Below, piece by piece: positions 37,852-45,805 of a stretch of 64,000 bases of DNA. Source of the DNA: Microbacterium sp. MPKO10 (GTDB taxonomy: Bacteria > Actinomycetota > Actinomycetes > Actinomycetales > Microbacteriaceae). The translations under genes and the position numbers were made by a program. The stretch's first letter is position 1; every line of letters begins with the position of its first letter. The notes under the pieces are model-generated. The model had not been told where the DNA came from and made no database searches. It saw nothing but the letters and a program-made list of their open reading frames with translations. Where the stretch lies: positions 372,001-436,000 of the forward strand of contig NZ_JAPCHX010000006.1 in the NCBI RefSeq assembly GCF_026107415.2. Reading direction: 5' to 3'.

Positions 37852-39528
37852 CTAGACGAGGGTGCCCTCTCTCATACTGAATCGTCGGTCGATCAGCGGC
37901 GCGGGAACATCATCATGGCTGATCACGATGATGCTTCGCCCTGTTGACGTCGCTGCCGTGATCAGATCGCGCAGCAGAACGCCCGCTCGCGCAGCATCCA
38001 CATTTGCCGTCGGCTCATCGAGAACAAGGATCGGGAAGTCACGCAGAAGCGCCCGGGCGAGCGACAGACGCTGAGCCTGCCCACCGGAGACAAGTGCTCC
38101 GCGTTCACCCACCCGAGCATCGAGTCCCCCGCGTGCCGCGACCCAGTCGCCGAGCCCGACCTGGTCGAGAATAACGAGAAGCTCCTCGTCCGTCGCTGTG
38201 TCGCGCGCAAAGAGCAGGTTCTGCCTGACGCTGTCGTCAAAGAGATATGGATGCTGTTCGCACAGCCCCACCGTGGCATGCACATCGCCGAGGCTCCGTG
38301 CCTCGACTCCCCCGATGCGGTAGCTGCCGCCGTATTCCAAGAACCGCACGAGCACATTCGCGAGCGTGCTCTTGCCGGAGCCGCTGCTTCCCTCGATGAG
38401 AACGGACTCGCCAGGCTCGACAACGAGGTCGACGTCGGTCAGCGCGTTTTCCTCCGCGCCGGGCCAGCGCGCCGACACCCCCTGCAACGTCAGACGCGTG
38501 TCTGTCGGAGCACTTGTACCCGTCGGGGCACCGCCCTCGCGAGGGATCTCGACGGGCAGTTCCTCCGGCAGGGTCGCCGCAAGGCGGTCGGCGCTGGAGC
38601 GCACGGCTCGCCAGTGATTCACCGCCACAGGGATCGTGCCGATCACCTCGAAGATGGCGAGCGGTGTGAGCGCAATGACGGCGAAGACCGGGCCCCCAGT
38701 GCCGTCGGGCATGACGAGCGTGGAGCCGACGCTGATCGCTCCGACGACGGCCAAGCCCGTCAGCAGGGCGATGATGGCCGCACTCAGTCCGAACCCGCTC
38801 GCGCGGCGCAGCGCGGTTCGCGTCAAACGAGCATCCGCCATGCGGACGCGCTCGCGCGCGGCAGCCTCGGCGCCGTAGTGCACCAGAACGGGGAATCCCT
38901 GCACGTAATCGAGGATCGCACTCGCCAATTCTTCTCGCTTGGGAGCCAGCGACCGTTCCGACGCTCCCGCCACTGTCGACGTCGCCCAGGTGGCTCCGAT
39001 GCCGCAGAGGACGAGAGTGATAGCCAACACGACGGCTGCTGTCGGACTCAGCAGTGCAATGCCCGCGACAGACAGGACCGCGACGGTCACAGCGACAACG
39101 ATCGGCTGCACGACCCGGAGAGACAGATTCTGCAGCTCATCGACGTCAGTGACCACTGCGGTCAGAAGTGAGCCGCGAGAACGGTCTGTGAGACCTGCGG
39201 GGGCACGAGGGATGAGGCGCCGGAGGACGTCGGTGCGCAGGGAGGCGAGCTGCCGGAAAACCGCATCGTGGCTGTACAGCCGCTCGAGGTAGCGGAACAC
39301 CGCGCGTGCGAGGGCGAACGCGCGTACGCCGACCGCAGCCATGGTGAGAAACAGCACAGGTGGCTGCTCTGCAGCTCGGACGATGAGCCACGCGCTGGTC
39401 GCCAGCAGCGCCACGATGGCGAGCCCCATCGCGATGCCCGACAGCATCCCAGGCAGCACCTGCCTGAAGCGAGGAAGTGCACGACGGAGGATGCGACGGC
39501 GCTCACGCACATCGGCTGTGCTGGTCAT
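37852..39528 (-). CDS. cydC: Heterodimeric ABC exporter subunit CydC
   Basis: 558 residues from ATG 39528. Six membrane segments are followed by an ATPase domain: Walker [16 protein letters not shown], signature [16 protein letters not shown], Walker [13 protein letters not shown], and H-loop VISHDDV. With CydD it forms the inner-membrane transporter (thiols and/or heme) needed for assembly of cytochrome bd. The start overlaps the cydD stop as ATGA, which rejects a longer upstream reading. Confidence 0.94.
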   Translation of the reverse strand: MTSTADVRERRRILRRALPRFRQVLPGMLSGIAMGLAIVALLATSAWLIVRAAEQPPVLFLTMAAVGVRAFALARAVFRYLERLYSHDAVFRQLASLRTDVLRRLIPRAPAGLTDRSRGSLLTAVVTDVDELQNLSLRVVQPIVVAVTVAVLSVAGIALLSPTAAVVLAITLVLCGIGATWATSTVAGASERSLAPKREELASAILDYVQGFPVLVHYGAEAAARERVRMADARLTRTALRRASGFGLSAAIIALLTGLAVVGAISVGSTLVMPDGTGGPVFAVIALTPLAIFEVIGTIPVAVNHWRAVRSSADRLAATLPEELPVEIPREGGAPTGTSAPTDTRLTLQGVSARWPGAEENALTDVDLVVEPGESVLIEGSSGSGKSTLANVLVRFLEYGGSYRIGGVEARSLGDVHATVGLCEQHPYLFDDSVRQNLLFARDTATDEELLVILDQVGLGDWVAARGGLDARVGERGALVSGGQAQRLSLARALLRDFPILVLDEPTANVDAARAGVLLRDLITAATSTGRSIIVISHDDVPAPLIDRRFSMREGTLV

Positions 39529-41162
39529 ACGAGAACCTCCGCCCGATCGCCGATCGTGATGCACTCGTCCGCCCATTCGACGAGCGCGGGCCGGTGACTG
39601 ACGACGATCACGCAGGCGCCTCCAGCCGCGAGCTCGCGCAGACCGCGCGCGACGATCTGCTCAGTGCGCCGGTCGAGTGCCGACGTGGGCTCGTCTAGGA
39701 CGATGATGTGCGCCCCGAAGCGCTGTGCACGGTAATAGCACCGAGCAAGTCCGACGCGCTGTGCCTCACCGCCGGACAGCCCCATACCCGCTGTTCCCAG
39801 ATTCCGGTCCAGTTTGATATCGCCAGCCGCCGCTCGTTGGAGCGCCCGCTCGGCCTGCCGCACATCGGGCGCCGGGTCTCCGAGTGTGACGTTGCTGAGG
39901 ACAGTTCCGGCCTGAAGGGCAGGGTTTTGCGGCGCCCAGGAGAGCCACGAGCGCTCCCCTGGGCTCACGGCCGTCATGTCGACACCACCCACATGAACGC
40001 TGCCCGTGTGCGGGGTGAGCCCGGCGATCACACGCAGGAGTGTCGATTTGCCTGCTCCGCTGTCGCCGGTGATGGCGAGGACGCTTCCGCACCGAGCGCG
40101 CAAGCTCTGATGTTCGAGAACAGCTGTCTCGTCACGCACCACGGTGACGTCGCGCAGTTCAAGATCTCCAGATGCTGACAGAGAGGCACACTGGGGCTCG
40201 GGGGCGGCCTCCGCAGCGTCGAGGATCTCGAACGCATCCTGCGATGCCTCCACGCCCTCGGCTGCCGCGTGGAAGTGTGTGCCCACCTGTCGGATGGGCA
40301 AAAACACCTCGGGCGCGAGAAGCAGCACGAAGAGGCCGACGGTCAGCGGAATCGCGCCATCGACGAGCCGGAAGCCGATGGAGACGGCGAGCAGCGCCAC
40401 AGACAGGCTGGCCATGAGCTCGAGAACGAAGCCGGAGAGAAACGAGATGCGCAGGACGGCCATTGTCGAGCGTCGGTAGTCATCGGTGATCGAGCTCATG
40501 CGGTCGATTTGCCGCTTCTCCCGCCCGAAGACCTTGAGCGTCGACAACCCACCGACCACATCGAGGAATGATGCCGACAGACGGTTCAGGCCGTCCCATT
40601 GACGCCGTTGAACGGTGCGCGTCGCGAGTCCGATGAGCACCATGAAGATCGGGATGATCGGCAGAGTGACAAGAAGAATGATGCCCGAGAGCAGGTCCTG
40701 CCCGAAGACGACAAGAGCGAGCGCGGGGAGCGTGATCGCCGTGCGGATCAGCTGGGGAAGGTAGCGGGCGAAATAGTCGTCGAGTGCGTCGAGACCGTGC
40801 CCCAGCAGCGTTGTCAGACGTGCGGACTGTGTGTTCTCGAGCCACTCGGCTCCGAGTCTTGGCAGTGCTGTGAGAACGGTCATGCGCAGCTCGCTCTTGG
40901 CGCGCGCGGCCCCTCGTGCGCCTGTCGCCTCGGTGCCCCAAGACAGCAGGGCGCGGGCGGCTGCGCAGGCAGCGATGCCGCCAAGAGACGGCGCGAGCTC
41001 CTGCCACGACGCCCCGTCGATGATGTGAGTGAGTGAAGCAGTCACGCCCCAGGCGAAACCGATGATCGCGAGCGTGTCGGCCAGTGCGAGCACGGCGCCG
41101 AGAACGAGGAAGCCTCGAGACGACCTCGCGTAGCGCAGCAGGCGGGGGTCAAGCGGCCGCAT
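39525..41162 (-). CDS. cydD: Heterodimeric ABC exporter subunit CydD
   Basis: 545 residues. The membrane domain has the six-helix exporter layout with FMVLIGLATRTVQRRQWDGLNRLSASFLDVVGG. The ATPase has Walker A TGDSGAGKSTLLRVIAGL, signature GLSGGEAQRVGLARCYY, Walker B IIVLDEPTSALD, and H-loop VVSHRPA. It overlaps cydB by 14 bp and cydC by 4 bp, so all four cyd genes are one operon. Confidence 0.95.
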   Translation of the reverse strand: MRPLDPRLLRYARSSRGFLVLGAVLALADTLAIIGFAWGVTASLTHIIDGASWQELAPSLGGIAACAAARALLSWGTEATGARGAARAKSELRMTVLTALPRLGAEWLENTQSARLTTLLGHGLDALDDYFARYLPQLIRTAITLPALALVVFGQDLLSGIILLVTLPIIPIFMVLIGLATRTVQRRQWDGLNRLSASFLDVVGGLSTLKVFGREKRQIDRMSSITDDYRRSTMAVLRISFLSGFVLELMASLSVALLAVSIGFRLVDGAIPLTVGLFVLLLAPEVFLPIRQVGTHFHAAAEGVEASQDAFEILDAAEAAPEPQCASLSASGDLELRDVTVVRDETAVLEHQSLRARCGSVLAITGDSGAGKSTLLRVIAGLTPHTGSVHVGGVDMTAVSPGERSWLSWAPQNPALQAGTVLSNVTLGDPAPDVRQAERALQRAAAGDIKLDRNLGTAGMGLSGGEAQRVGLARCYYRAQRFGAHIIVLDEPTSALDRRTEQIVARGLRELAAGGACVIVVSHRPALVEWADECITIGDRAEVLV

Positions 41163-42168
41163 GAGCGTCCACGTCCTCGGGAATATGGTCTCGTGATACG
41201 CGTTTCCGAAACACCCAATATGTCCACCCCTGATACAGCAGGATGAGCGGTACAGCGAACAGAGCGATCCAGCTCATGACCTCGAGTGTGTAAGGCGTCG
41301 ACGAGGCGTTCGCGATTGTGAGGCTGTTCGCCGGGTCGTTTCTCGCGGGCATGACCGCGGGGAAGAGCGCGGTGAACAGCGTGAGCACGGCCCCGGCAAT
41401 CGTTGCTGCCATGCCGGTGAATGCCAGGCCTTCGCGGCCCAGCACATTCGTCAGTATGGCGCTCACAAGCAGTACCGCGGTGACGATCGCCAGAATCACC
41501 ACGGCTCCTGTGCCGTGTTCGATGACAGTCCAGCCAAGGAAGGCGACGGCCAGGAGAGCCGTGATGATCCCGGAACGGGTCGCGAGCGTCCGTGCTCGAG
41601 CCCGGATCGTGCCATCGGTCTTAAGAGCGATGAACACGATGCCGTGCGTGAAGAACAGCAGAAGCGTCGTGAGCCCGCCGAGAAGCGCGTAGGGGTTCAG
41701 CAGATCCAGGATGCTCCCGATGAAATCGTGGTTCTCATCCAGGGGAACCCCGTGCACGATGTTCGCGAACGCGACACCCCAGAGCAGCGCGGGCACAGCT
41801 GATCCGAACACGATCATCGCGTCAAAGCGCCGCTTCCACGATTTCTCGGGGCGCTGGTGACGGTACTCGAAGGACACTCCTCGGAGAATGAGCGCAACGA
41901 GAATGAGGAGCAGAGGCAGGTAGAAACCACTGAACAGCGTCGCATACCACTCGGGAAAAGCCGCGAAGAGCATAGCGCCGGCGACGATGACCCATGTCTC
42001 ATTGAGATCCCACACGGGGCCGATGGTGTTGATCAGCACGCGCCTGTCGGTATCGTCGCGCCCGAGAAACGGTAGCGACATGCCGACGCCGAAATCGAAG
42101 CCATCGAGGACGAAGTATCCGATGAAGAACGCGGCGATGACCCAGAACCACACAACTGTCAGATCCAT
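41149..42168 (-). CDS. cydB: Cytochrome bd ubiquinol/menaquinol oxidase subunit II
   Basis: 339 residues with about nine membrane helices. It starts MDLTVVWFWVIAAFFIGYFV and contains LDGFDFGVGMSLPFLGRDD, INTIGPVWDLNETWVIVAGAM and the conserved C-terminal YQGWTYWVFRKR. It pairs with CydA in the quinol oxidase that reduces O2 at low oxygen tension. AGGAG lies 7 nt before the ATG. The gene lies 8 nt after cydA. Confidence 0.96.
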   Translation of the reverse strand: MDLTVVWFWVIAAFFIGYFVLDGFDFGVGMSLPFLGRDDTDRRVLINTIGPVWDLNETWVIVAGAMLFAAFPEWYATLFSGFYLPLLLILVALILRGVSFEYRHQRPEKSWKRRFDAMIVFGSAVPALLWGVAFANIVHGVPLDENHDFIGSILDLLNPYALLGGLTTLLLFFTHGIVFIALKTDGTIRARARTLATRSGIITALLAVAFLGWTVIEHGTGAVVILAIVTAVLLVSAILTNVLGREGLAFTGMAATIAGAVLTLFTALFPAVMPARNDPANSLTIANASSTPYTLEVMSWIALFAVPLILLYQGWTYWVFRKRVSRDHIPEDVDAHAAA

Positions 42169-42176
42169 GACTACTC

Positions 42177-43586
42177 CTAGTACACCGTTACGCGGGCAGC
42201 GGGCTCGCGCGAATCATCGTCTGTCGAAATGGGCTCTGGCCCGGCATGCACTGCTTTGAGGATGAGCCGGAATTCCACGACGGCGAGGGATCCGTACACG
42301 AGAGTGAACGCCACGAGCGAAATCAGGACGGTCAACCCGGACACCCCAGGAGACACGCCGTCCTCTGTCTTCAGCAGACCGAAGACCAGCCACGGCTGCC
42401 TGCCCATCTCGGTGAAGATCCATCCGACACTCATCGCCAGCAATGAGGCGGGGAATGACCAAATGGCCGCCCTCCAGACCCACGGGTTTTTCGGCATCCG
42501 GCCCTTGCGGGTCAGCCAGAGGCCGACGACAGCCACCACAATGTGCACGACGCCGAGTCCGATCATCCAGCGGAACGACCAGTAGGTGATCCAGATGATC
42601 GGTGCGTAGTCCCCGGGACCAAAGACTCCTTGATAGGCGGCCTGAATATCGTTGATCCCCTCGACTGTGCCGTCAAGCGAATGAGTCGAGAGCAGGGCGA
42701 GCAGATACGGCACGCGCACCGAGAACAGTTCGTGTACGCCGTCGGGTGTGCCGAGTGTGAAGATCGAGAATGAGGCGTCGGCACCGGATGCTGTCGTGTA
42801 CAGCGCTTCGGCTGCCGCCATCTTCATCGGCTGCGCCTCCACCATGGCCAGGCTCAACTGATCGCCCATGAGTGCGGTTCCCGCTCCAGAGATCACCATG
42901 GTCCAGAGCCCGAACTTCAGTGCCGGGCGCATCGTCTCGATGTTCTTTCCGCGTGCCAGGTGCCAGGCGGCGACGGAGATCACGAGGCCAGCAGAGACCA
43001 TGAAGCACGCGAAGATGGTGTGCGGGAACGCTGCGAGAGCAATGGGATTCGCCAGCAGCTCACCCAAGCTGGTGAGCTCAGCGCGGCCCTTCTCCTCGTT
43101 GATCGTGTATGCGATCGGATTCTGCATGAAGGCGTTCGCAGCGATGATGAAATAGGCGGAGACCACCGTGGCCACAGCCGTCACCCAGATCGTTGCCAAG
43201 TGCAGGCCGCGCGGAAGTCGGTCCCAGCCGAAGATCCAGAGTCCGATGAACGTCGCCTCAAGGAAGAACGCCAGAAGTGCCTCGAGAGCGAGTGGCGCGC
43301 CGAAGACGTCTCCCACAAAGCGCGAATAATCCGACCAGTTCATCCCGAATTGAAATTCTTGAACGATTCCCGTAACAACGCCCATGGCGAAGTTGATCAG
43401 AAAGATCTTTCCGTAGAAATGGGTCAGCTGCAGATACTCGAGCTTTCCCGTTCTCACCCACACGGTCTGGAAGATGGCGACGATCGTTGCCAATCCGATC
43501 GTGAGAGGGACGAAGAGAAAGTGATACAACGTCGTCAGCCCGAACTGCCAGCGCGAGAGAACAAGCGGATCGAGGAACTGTTCCAC
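42177..43586 (-). CDS. cydA: Cytochrome bd oxidase subunit I
   Basis: 469 residues from GTG 43586, which has GGAGG 6 nt upstream (the longer reading is leader). It carries LSRWQFGLTTLYHFLFVPLTI with the heme-ligand His, the GRQPWLVFGLLKT signature near the C-terminus, and a short Q-loop, as in actinobacterial and Bacillus enzymes. It catalyses quinol oxidation and O2 reduction at hemes b558, b595 and d. First gene of cydABDC; transcribed away from a BlaI-type repressor gene with four operator palindromes in between. Confidence 0.96.
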   Translation of the reverse strand: MEQFLDPLVLSRWQFGLTTLYHFLFVPLTIGLATIVAIFQTVWVRTGKLEYLQLTHFYGKIFLINFAMGVVTGIVQEFQFGMNWSDYSRFVGDVFGAPLALEALLAFFLEATFIGLWIFGWDRLPRGLHLATIWVTAVATVVSAYFIIAANAFMQNPIAYTINEEKGRAELTSLGELLANPIALAAFPHTIFACFMVSAGLVISVAAWHLARGKNIETMRPALKFGLWTMVISGAGTALMGDQLSLAMVEAQPMKMAAAEALYTTASGADASFSIFTLGTPDGVHELFSVRVPYLLALLSTHSLDGTVEGINDIQAAYQGVFGPGDYAPIIWITYWSFRWMIGLGVVHIVVAVVGLWLTRKGRMPKNPWVWRAAIWSFPASLLAMSVGWIFTEMGRQPWLVFGLLKTEDGVSPGVSGLTVLISLVAFTLVYGSLAVVEFRLILKAVHAGPEPISTDDDSREPAARVTVY

Positions 43587-43610
43587 CGACGACCTCCACA
43601 AGCTAGTGAC

Positions 43611-43627
43611 TTCTACAATATGTAGAA
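43611..43627. promoter_or_regulatory. Operator copy 1 (cydA-proximal)
   Basis: TTCTACA ATA TGTAGAA, a perfect palindrome 25 nt upstream of the cydA GTG. Confidence 0.8.
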
Positions 43628-43635
43628 CCGAGCAT

Positions 43636-43652
43636 TTCTACACAGTGTAGAA
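43636..43652. promoter_or_regulatory. Operator copy 2
   Basis: TTCTACA CAG TGTAGAA, a perfect palindrome. Confidence 0.8.
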
Positions 43653-43659
43653 CACATTC

Positions 43660-43676
43660 TTCTACAATGTGTAGAA
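43660..43676. promoter_or_regulatory. Operator copy 3
   Basis: TTCTACA ATG TGTAGAA, a perfect palindrome. Confidence 0.8.
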
Positions 43677-43682
43677 CTTGTT

Positions 43683-43699
43683 TTCTACTGCCTGTAGAA
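43683..43699. promoter_or_regulatory. Operator copy 4 (repressor-proximal)
   Basis: TTCTACT GCC TGTAGAA, one arm mismatch; ends 30 nt before the repressor ATG. Confidence 0.75.
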
Positions 43700-43717
43700 G
43701 CTTCGGCGAAAACCGCG

Positions 43718-43723
43718 TATCCT
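43718..43723 (+). promoter_or_regulatory. -10 box of the BlaI-type regulator gene (leaderless)
   Basis: TATCCT followed by 6 nt and the ATG at 43730. Operator copy 4 overlaps where the -35 element would be. Confidence 0.5.
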
Positions 43724-43729
43724 GGTCGT

Positions 43730-44113
43730 ATGGCAACTCTTGGAGATCTTGAACGCTCAGTGATGGACGTCCTCTGGACATCACCTGAGCCGCTCAGCGC
43801 TGGTGATCTGAGGGACCGGCTCGTGTCCTCGGCGGCTGGTGCGACGCGCCGTCAGCTGGCGGCCACGACCGTACTGACAGTGCTCTCGCGTCTTGAATCA
43901 AAGGGGTTCGTGTCGCGCAACCGCATGCACCGTCCTCACCTGTACGAAGCAGTGACGACGCGTGCCGACCACACGGCTGAGCTCATGCACGAGGTTCTCG
44001 GGGCCTCTCAGGACCGCGAAGCTGCACTCGCGCGCTTCATCGGCCAGGTCTCCCCGTCCGAAGCCGAAACCCTTCGCGCGCTGCTGAGCAGCACGACGCT
44101 TCCCGCCAAGTAG
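43730..44113 (+). CDS. BlaI/MecI/CopY-family transcriptional repressor
   Basis: 127 residues from ATG 43730. The winged-helix domain has LGDLERSVMDVLWTSPEPLSAGDLRDRL, then ATTVLTVLSRLESKGFVSRNR, the standard BlaI helix-turn-helix and wing. The C-terminal helices for dimerisation (DHTAELMHEVLGAS) follow. In BlaI/MecI systems a partner membrane peptidase of family M56 leads to repressor cleavage; here that partner is the next gene, 16 nt downstream. Four matching operators lie between this gene and cydA, so the cyd operon and the repressor gene itself are its likely targets (inference). The start fits a -10 box 6 nt upstream. Confidence 0.93.
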   Translation: MATLGDLERSVMDVLWTSPEPLSAGDLRDRLVSSAAGATRRQLAATTVLTVLSRLESKGFVSRNRMHRPHLYEAVTTRADHTAELMHEVLGASQDREAALARFIGQVSPSEAETLRALLSSTTLPAK

Positions 44114-44116
44114 CCG

Positions 44117-44122
44117 TATCCT
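44117..44122 (+). promoter_or_regulatory. Possible -10 box of the M56 peptidase gene (leaderless)
   Basis: TATCCT followed by 7 nt and the ATG at 44130; it lies in the 16-nt gap after the repressor stop. Confidence 0.35.
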
Positions 44123-44129
44123 GAGTGCG

Positions 44130-45050
44130 ATGGTTCTCGCCTCTGCGCTCCTCGCCATACTCGCTTTCGCTCTGGCCTGGCCCGCCCCGATACTGCTTGC
44201 CCGAGCGGCATGGCCCTCGCGAGCGCCCGCCGTCGCGCTGGTGGTCTGGCAGGCCATCGCCATCGCCGGTGTGCTGTCCACCCTCGGCTCTCTCATCACG
44301 TTTGGCCTCTCGGGAGTTGCAGACACCCTCACCGCCGGGCTCACCCGACTCACGGAAAGTGTCGCGACAGGCGGCAGCCCCGCGGGCCTCGGTGCGCTCC
44401 ACATCTTCGCGCTCTGCTGCGCCGTCCTGTTCTCGGGGCATCTCATGCTCAGCGTGCTGACGACAGTCATTCGCACTGAGCGAGAGCGTCGGCGTCAACA
44501 CGATCTGGTGACGCTGCTCAGCGCTCCGGCGAGCACGGTGCCCGGTGCCCGGGTCATGGAGTATCCGGCGCCTGTAGCCTATTGCCTGCCCGGCGCATTC
44601 CGCACAGCGACGGTCCTCACCGACGGGCTTGTCAAAGCGTTGAGCCCTGACGAGCTCGCGGCTGTGCTGGCCCACGAGCGCGCTCATCTGACACAGCAGC
44701 ATCACCTTCTCCTCCTGGCCTTCCGTGCCTGGCGCAAGGCCCTTCCCTGGTTCCCCATCGCCACCCGCGCCAGTGACGCTGTCGGACTCCTCGTCGAAAT
44801 GCTCGCTGACGATGCCGCGCGCTCCGAGTCCTCAGCTGAATCTCTCGTCTCAGCCATTGTCACGGTGGCCACGGGCGGCGGAAGCTCTCCCGATGTCGGT
44901 GTTGCCGATGCCACGCCGGAGTCCGCCGCTCCGCGCGTGACCCGGCTTCTGACCGAACATCCCCCGCTGCCTTCCGCCACCGTCGCTGCCGTCCTCATGA
45001 GTGCTGTCGTGCTCGTTCTCGTGCCCCCAGCCCTCCTTCTCGCAGCCTGA
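44130..45050 (+). CDS. M56 family membrane metallopeptidase (BlaR1-like, no sensor domain)
   Basis: 306 residues. Membrane segments lie at about 1-20, 35-60 and 88-112, and one closes the C-terminus (ATVAAVLMSAVVLVLVPPALLL). The zinc motif HERAH is at 182-186, preceded by ALSPDELAAVLA, as in BlaR1/MecR1 and CAAX-like M56 peptidases. The cytoplasmic loop includes RTERERRRQHD. Unlike BlaR1 there is no penicillin-binding sensor domain after the last helix, so the signal is not a beta-lactam bound there. Paired with the upstream repressor gene; the pair is expected to control the cyd operon. Confidence 0.9.
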   Translation: MVLASALLAILAFALAWPAPILLARAAWPSRAPAVALVVWQAIAIAGVLSTLGSLITFGLSGVADTLTAGLTRLTESVATGGSPAGLGALHIFALCCAVLFSGHLMLSVLTTVIRTERERRRQHDLVTLLSAPASTVPGARVMEYPAPVAYCLPGAFRTATVLTDGLVKALSPDELAAVLAHERAHLTQQHHLLLLAFRAWRKALPWFPIATRASDAVGLLVEMLADDAARSESSAESLVSAIVTVATGGGSSPDVGVADATPESAAPRVTRLLTEHPPLPSATVAAVLMSAVVLVLVPPALLLAA

Positions 45051-45067
45051 CAGCACCCGGATTCGTT

Positions 45068-45073
45068 TATGCT
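45068..45073 (+). promoter_or_regulatory. -10 box of the DedA gene (leaderless)
   Basis: TATGCT followed by 6 nt and the GTG at 45080. Confidence 0.5.
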
Positions 45074-45079
45074 CGCAGA

Positions 45080-45805
45080 GTGAACGATCTCCTTGACGGC
45101 ATCTTGAGCGCGGTGCAAGACGTTGATCCCGTCCTGCGGACGATCATCGCTGGAGTCGCGATCATGCTTGAGACGAGCATCCTCGTCGGGCTCATCGTCC
45201 CCGGAGACTCGATCGTCATCGTCGCCAGCACAGGGGTTGCCACTCCGCTTCAGTTCATCGCGATGTACTGCGTTGTCGTGGTCGGCGCTCTCATCGGGGA
45301 GAGCATTGGCTTCGCCCTCGGGCGATACTTCGGCGACTACATCCGGCGCTCCAGACTAGGGCGACGCATTGGGGAGCACAATTGGGAGCGTGCAGAACGC
45401 TACCTGCAGCGACGCGGCGGCATCGCTGTCTTCCTCTCGCGGTTTCTGCCGGTCTTTCACTCGATCATCCCCCTCACTGTCGGGATGAGCTCGATGAGAT
45501 ACCGTCGCTTTCTGGCGTGGACAGTGCCCGCGTGTCTCATCTGGACGGGTGCGTACGTAACTGTCGGCTCGGCTGCCGCCGAGACTTACCGGGAGCTCTC
45601 CGAGCGACTGCACTTCGCCGGCTATGTCTTCGTCGGCATCATCGCTGTTTTCCTGTTGCTGGCCTGGCTGATCAAGAAGATTCTGCATCGCCTGGAGCGC
45701 CGGCATATGGTGCAACCGCAGCCGCCGAACACCTCGCGCGATCGCGATGCTGACGACAACGTGACAGGATTGACGGATGCCCCGCACCGAGATGAGTCCG
45801 CCTGA
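45080..45805 (+). CDS. DedA/SNARE-associated family membrane protein
   Basis: 241 residues. The VTT domain is clear: ETSILVGLIVPGDSIVIVAS, GESIGFALGRYFGDYIRRS, and FLSRFLPVFHSIIPLTVGMSSMRYRRF with the conserved membrane-embedded Arg/Pro region. Four to five membrane segments and a hydrophilic C-terminal tail. DedA proteins move polyprenyl phosphate or phospholipids across the membrane and affect envelope integrity. GTG start with a leaderless -10. The last 29 bp overlap the next gene in another frame. Confidence 0.92.
   Translation: MNDLLDGILSAVQDVDPVLRTIIAGVAIMLETSILVGLIVPGDSIVIVASTGVATPLQFIAMYCVVVVGALIGESIGFALGRYFGDYIRRSRLGRRIGEHNWERAERYLQRRGGIAVFLSRFLPVFHSIIPLTVGMSSMRYRRFLAWTVPACLIWTGAYVTVGSAAAETYRELSERLHFAGYVFVGIIAVFLLLAWLIKKILHRLERRHMVQPQPPNTSRDRDADDNVTGLTDAPHRDESA

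Larger units (their letters stand above)
43611..43699. promoter_or_regulatory. Array of four tandem 17-bp operator palindromes
   Basis: Copies at 43611-43627, 43636-43652, 43660-43676 and 43683-43699 all read TTCTACA-N3-TGTAGAA (the last has one mismatch, TTCTACT). Centre spacings are 25, 24 and 23 bp. The TACA..TGTA core matches BlaI/MecI-type operators, and the adjacent gene encodes such a repressor. The array fills most of the 143-nt region between cydA and blaI. Its left copy lies 25 nt from the cydA start and its right copy overlaps the expected -35 region of the repressor promoter. Confidence 0.85.
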
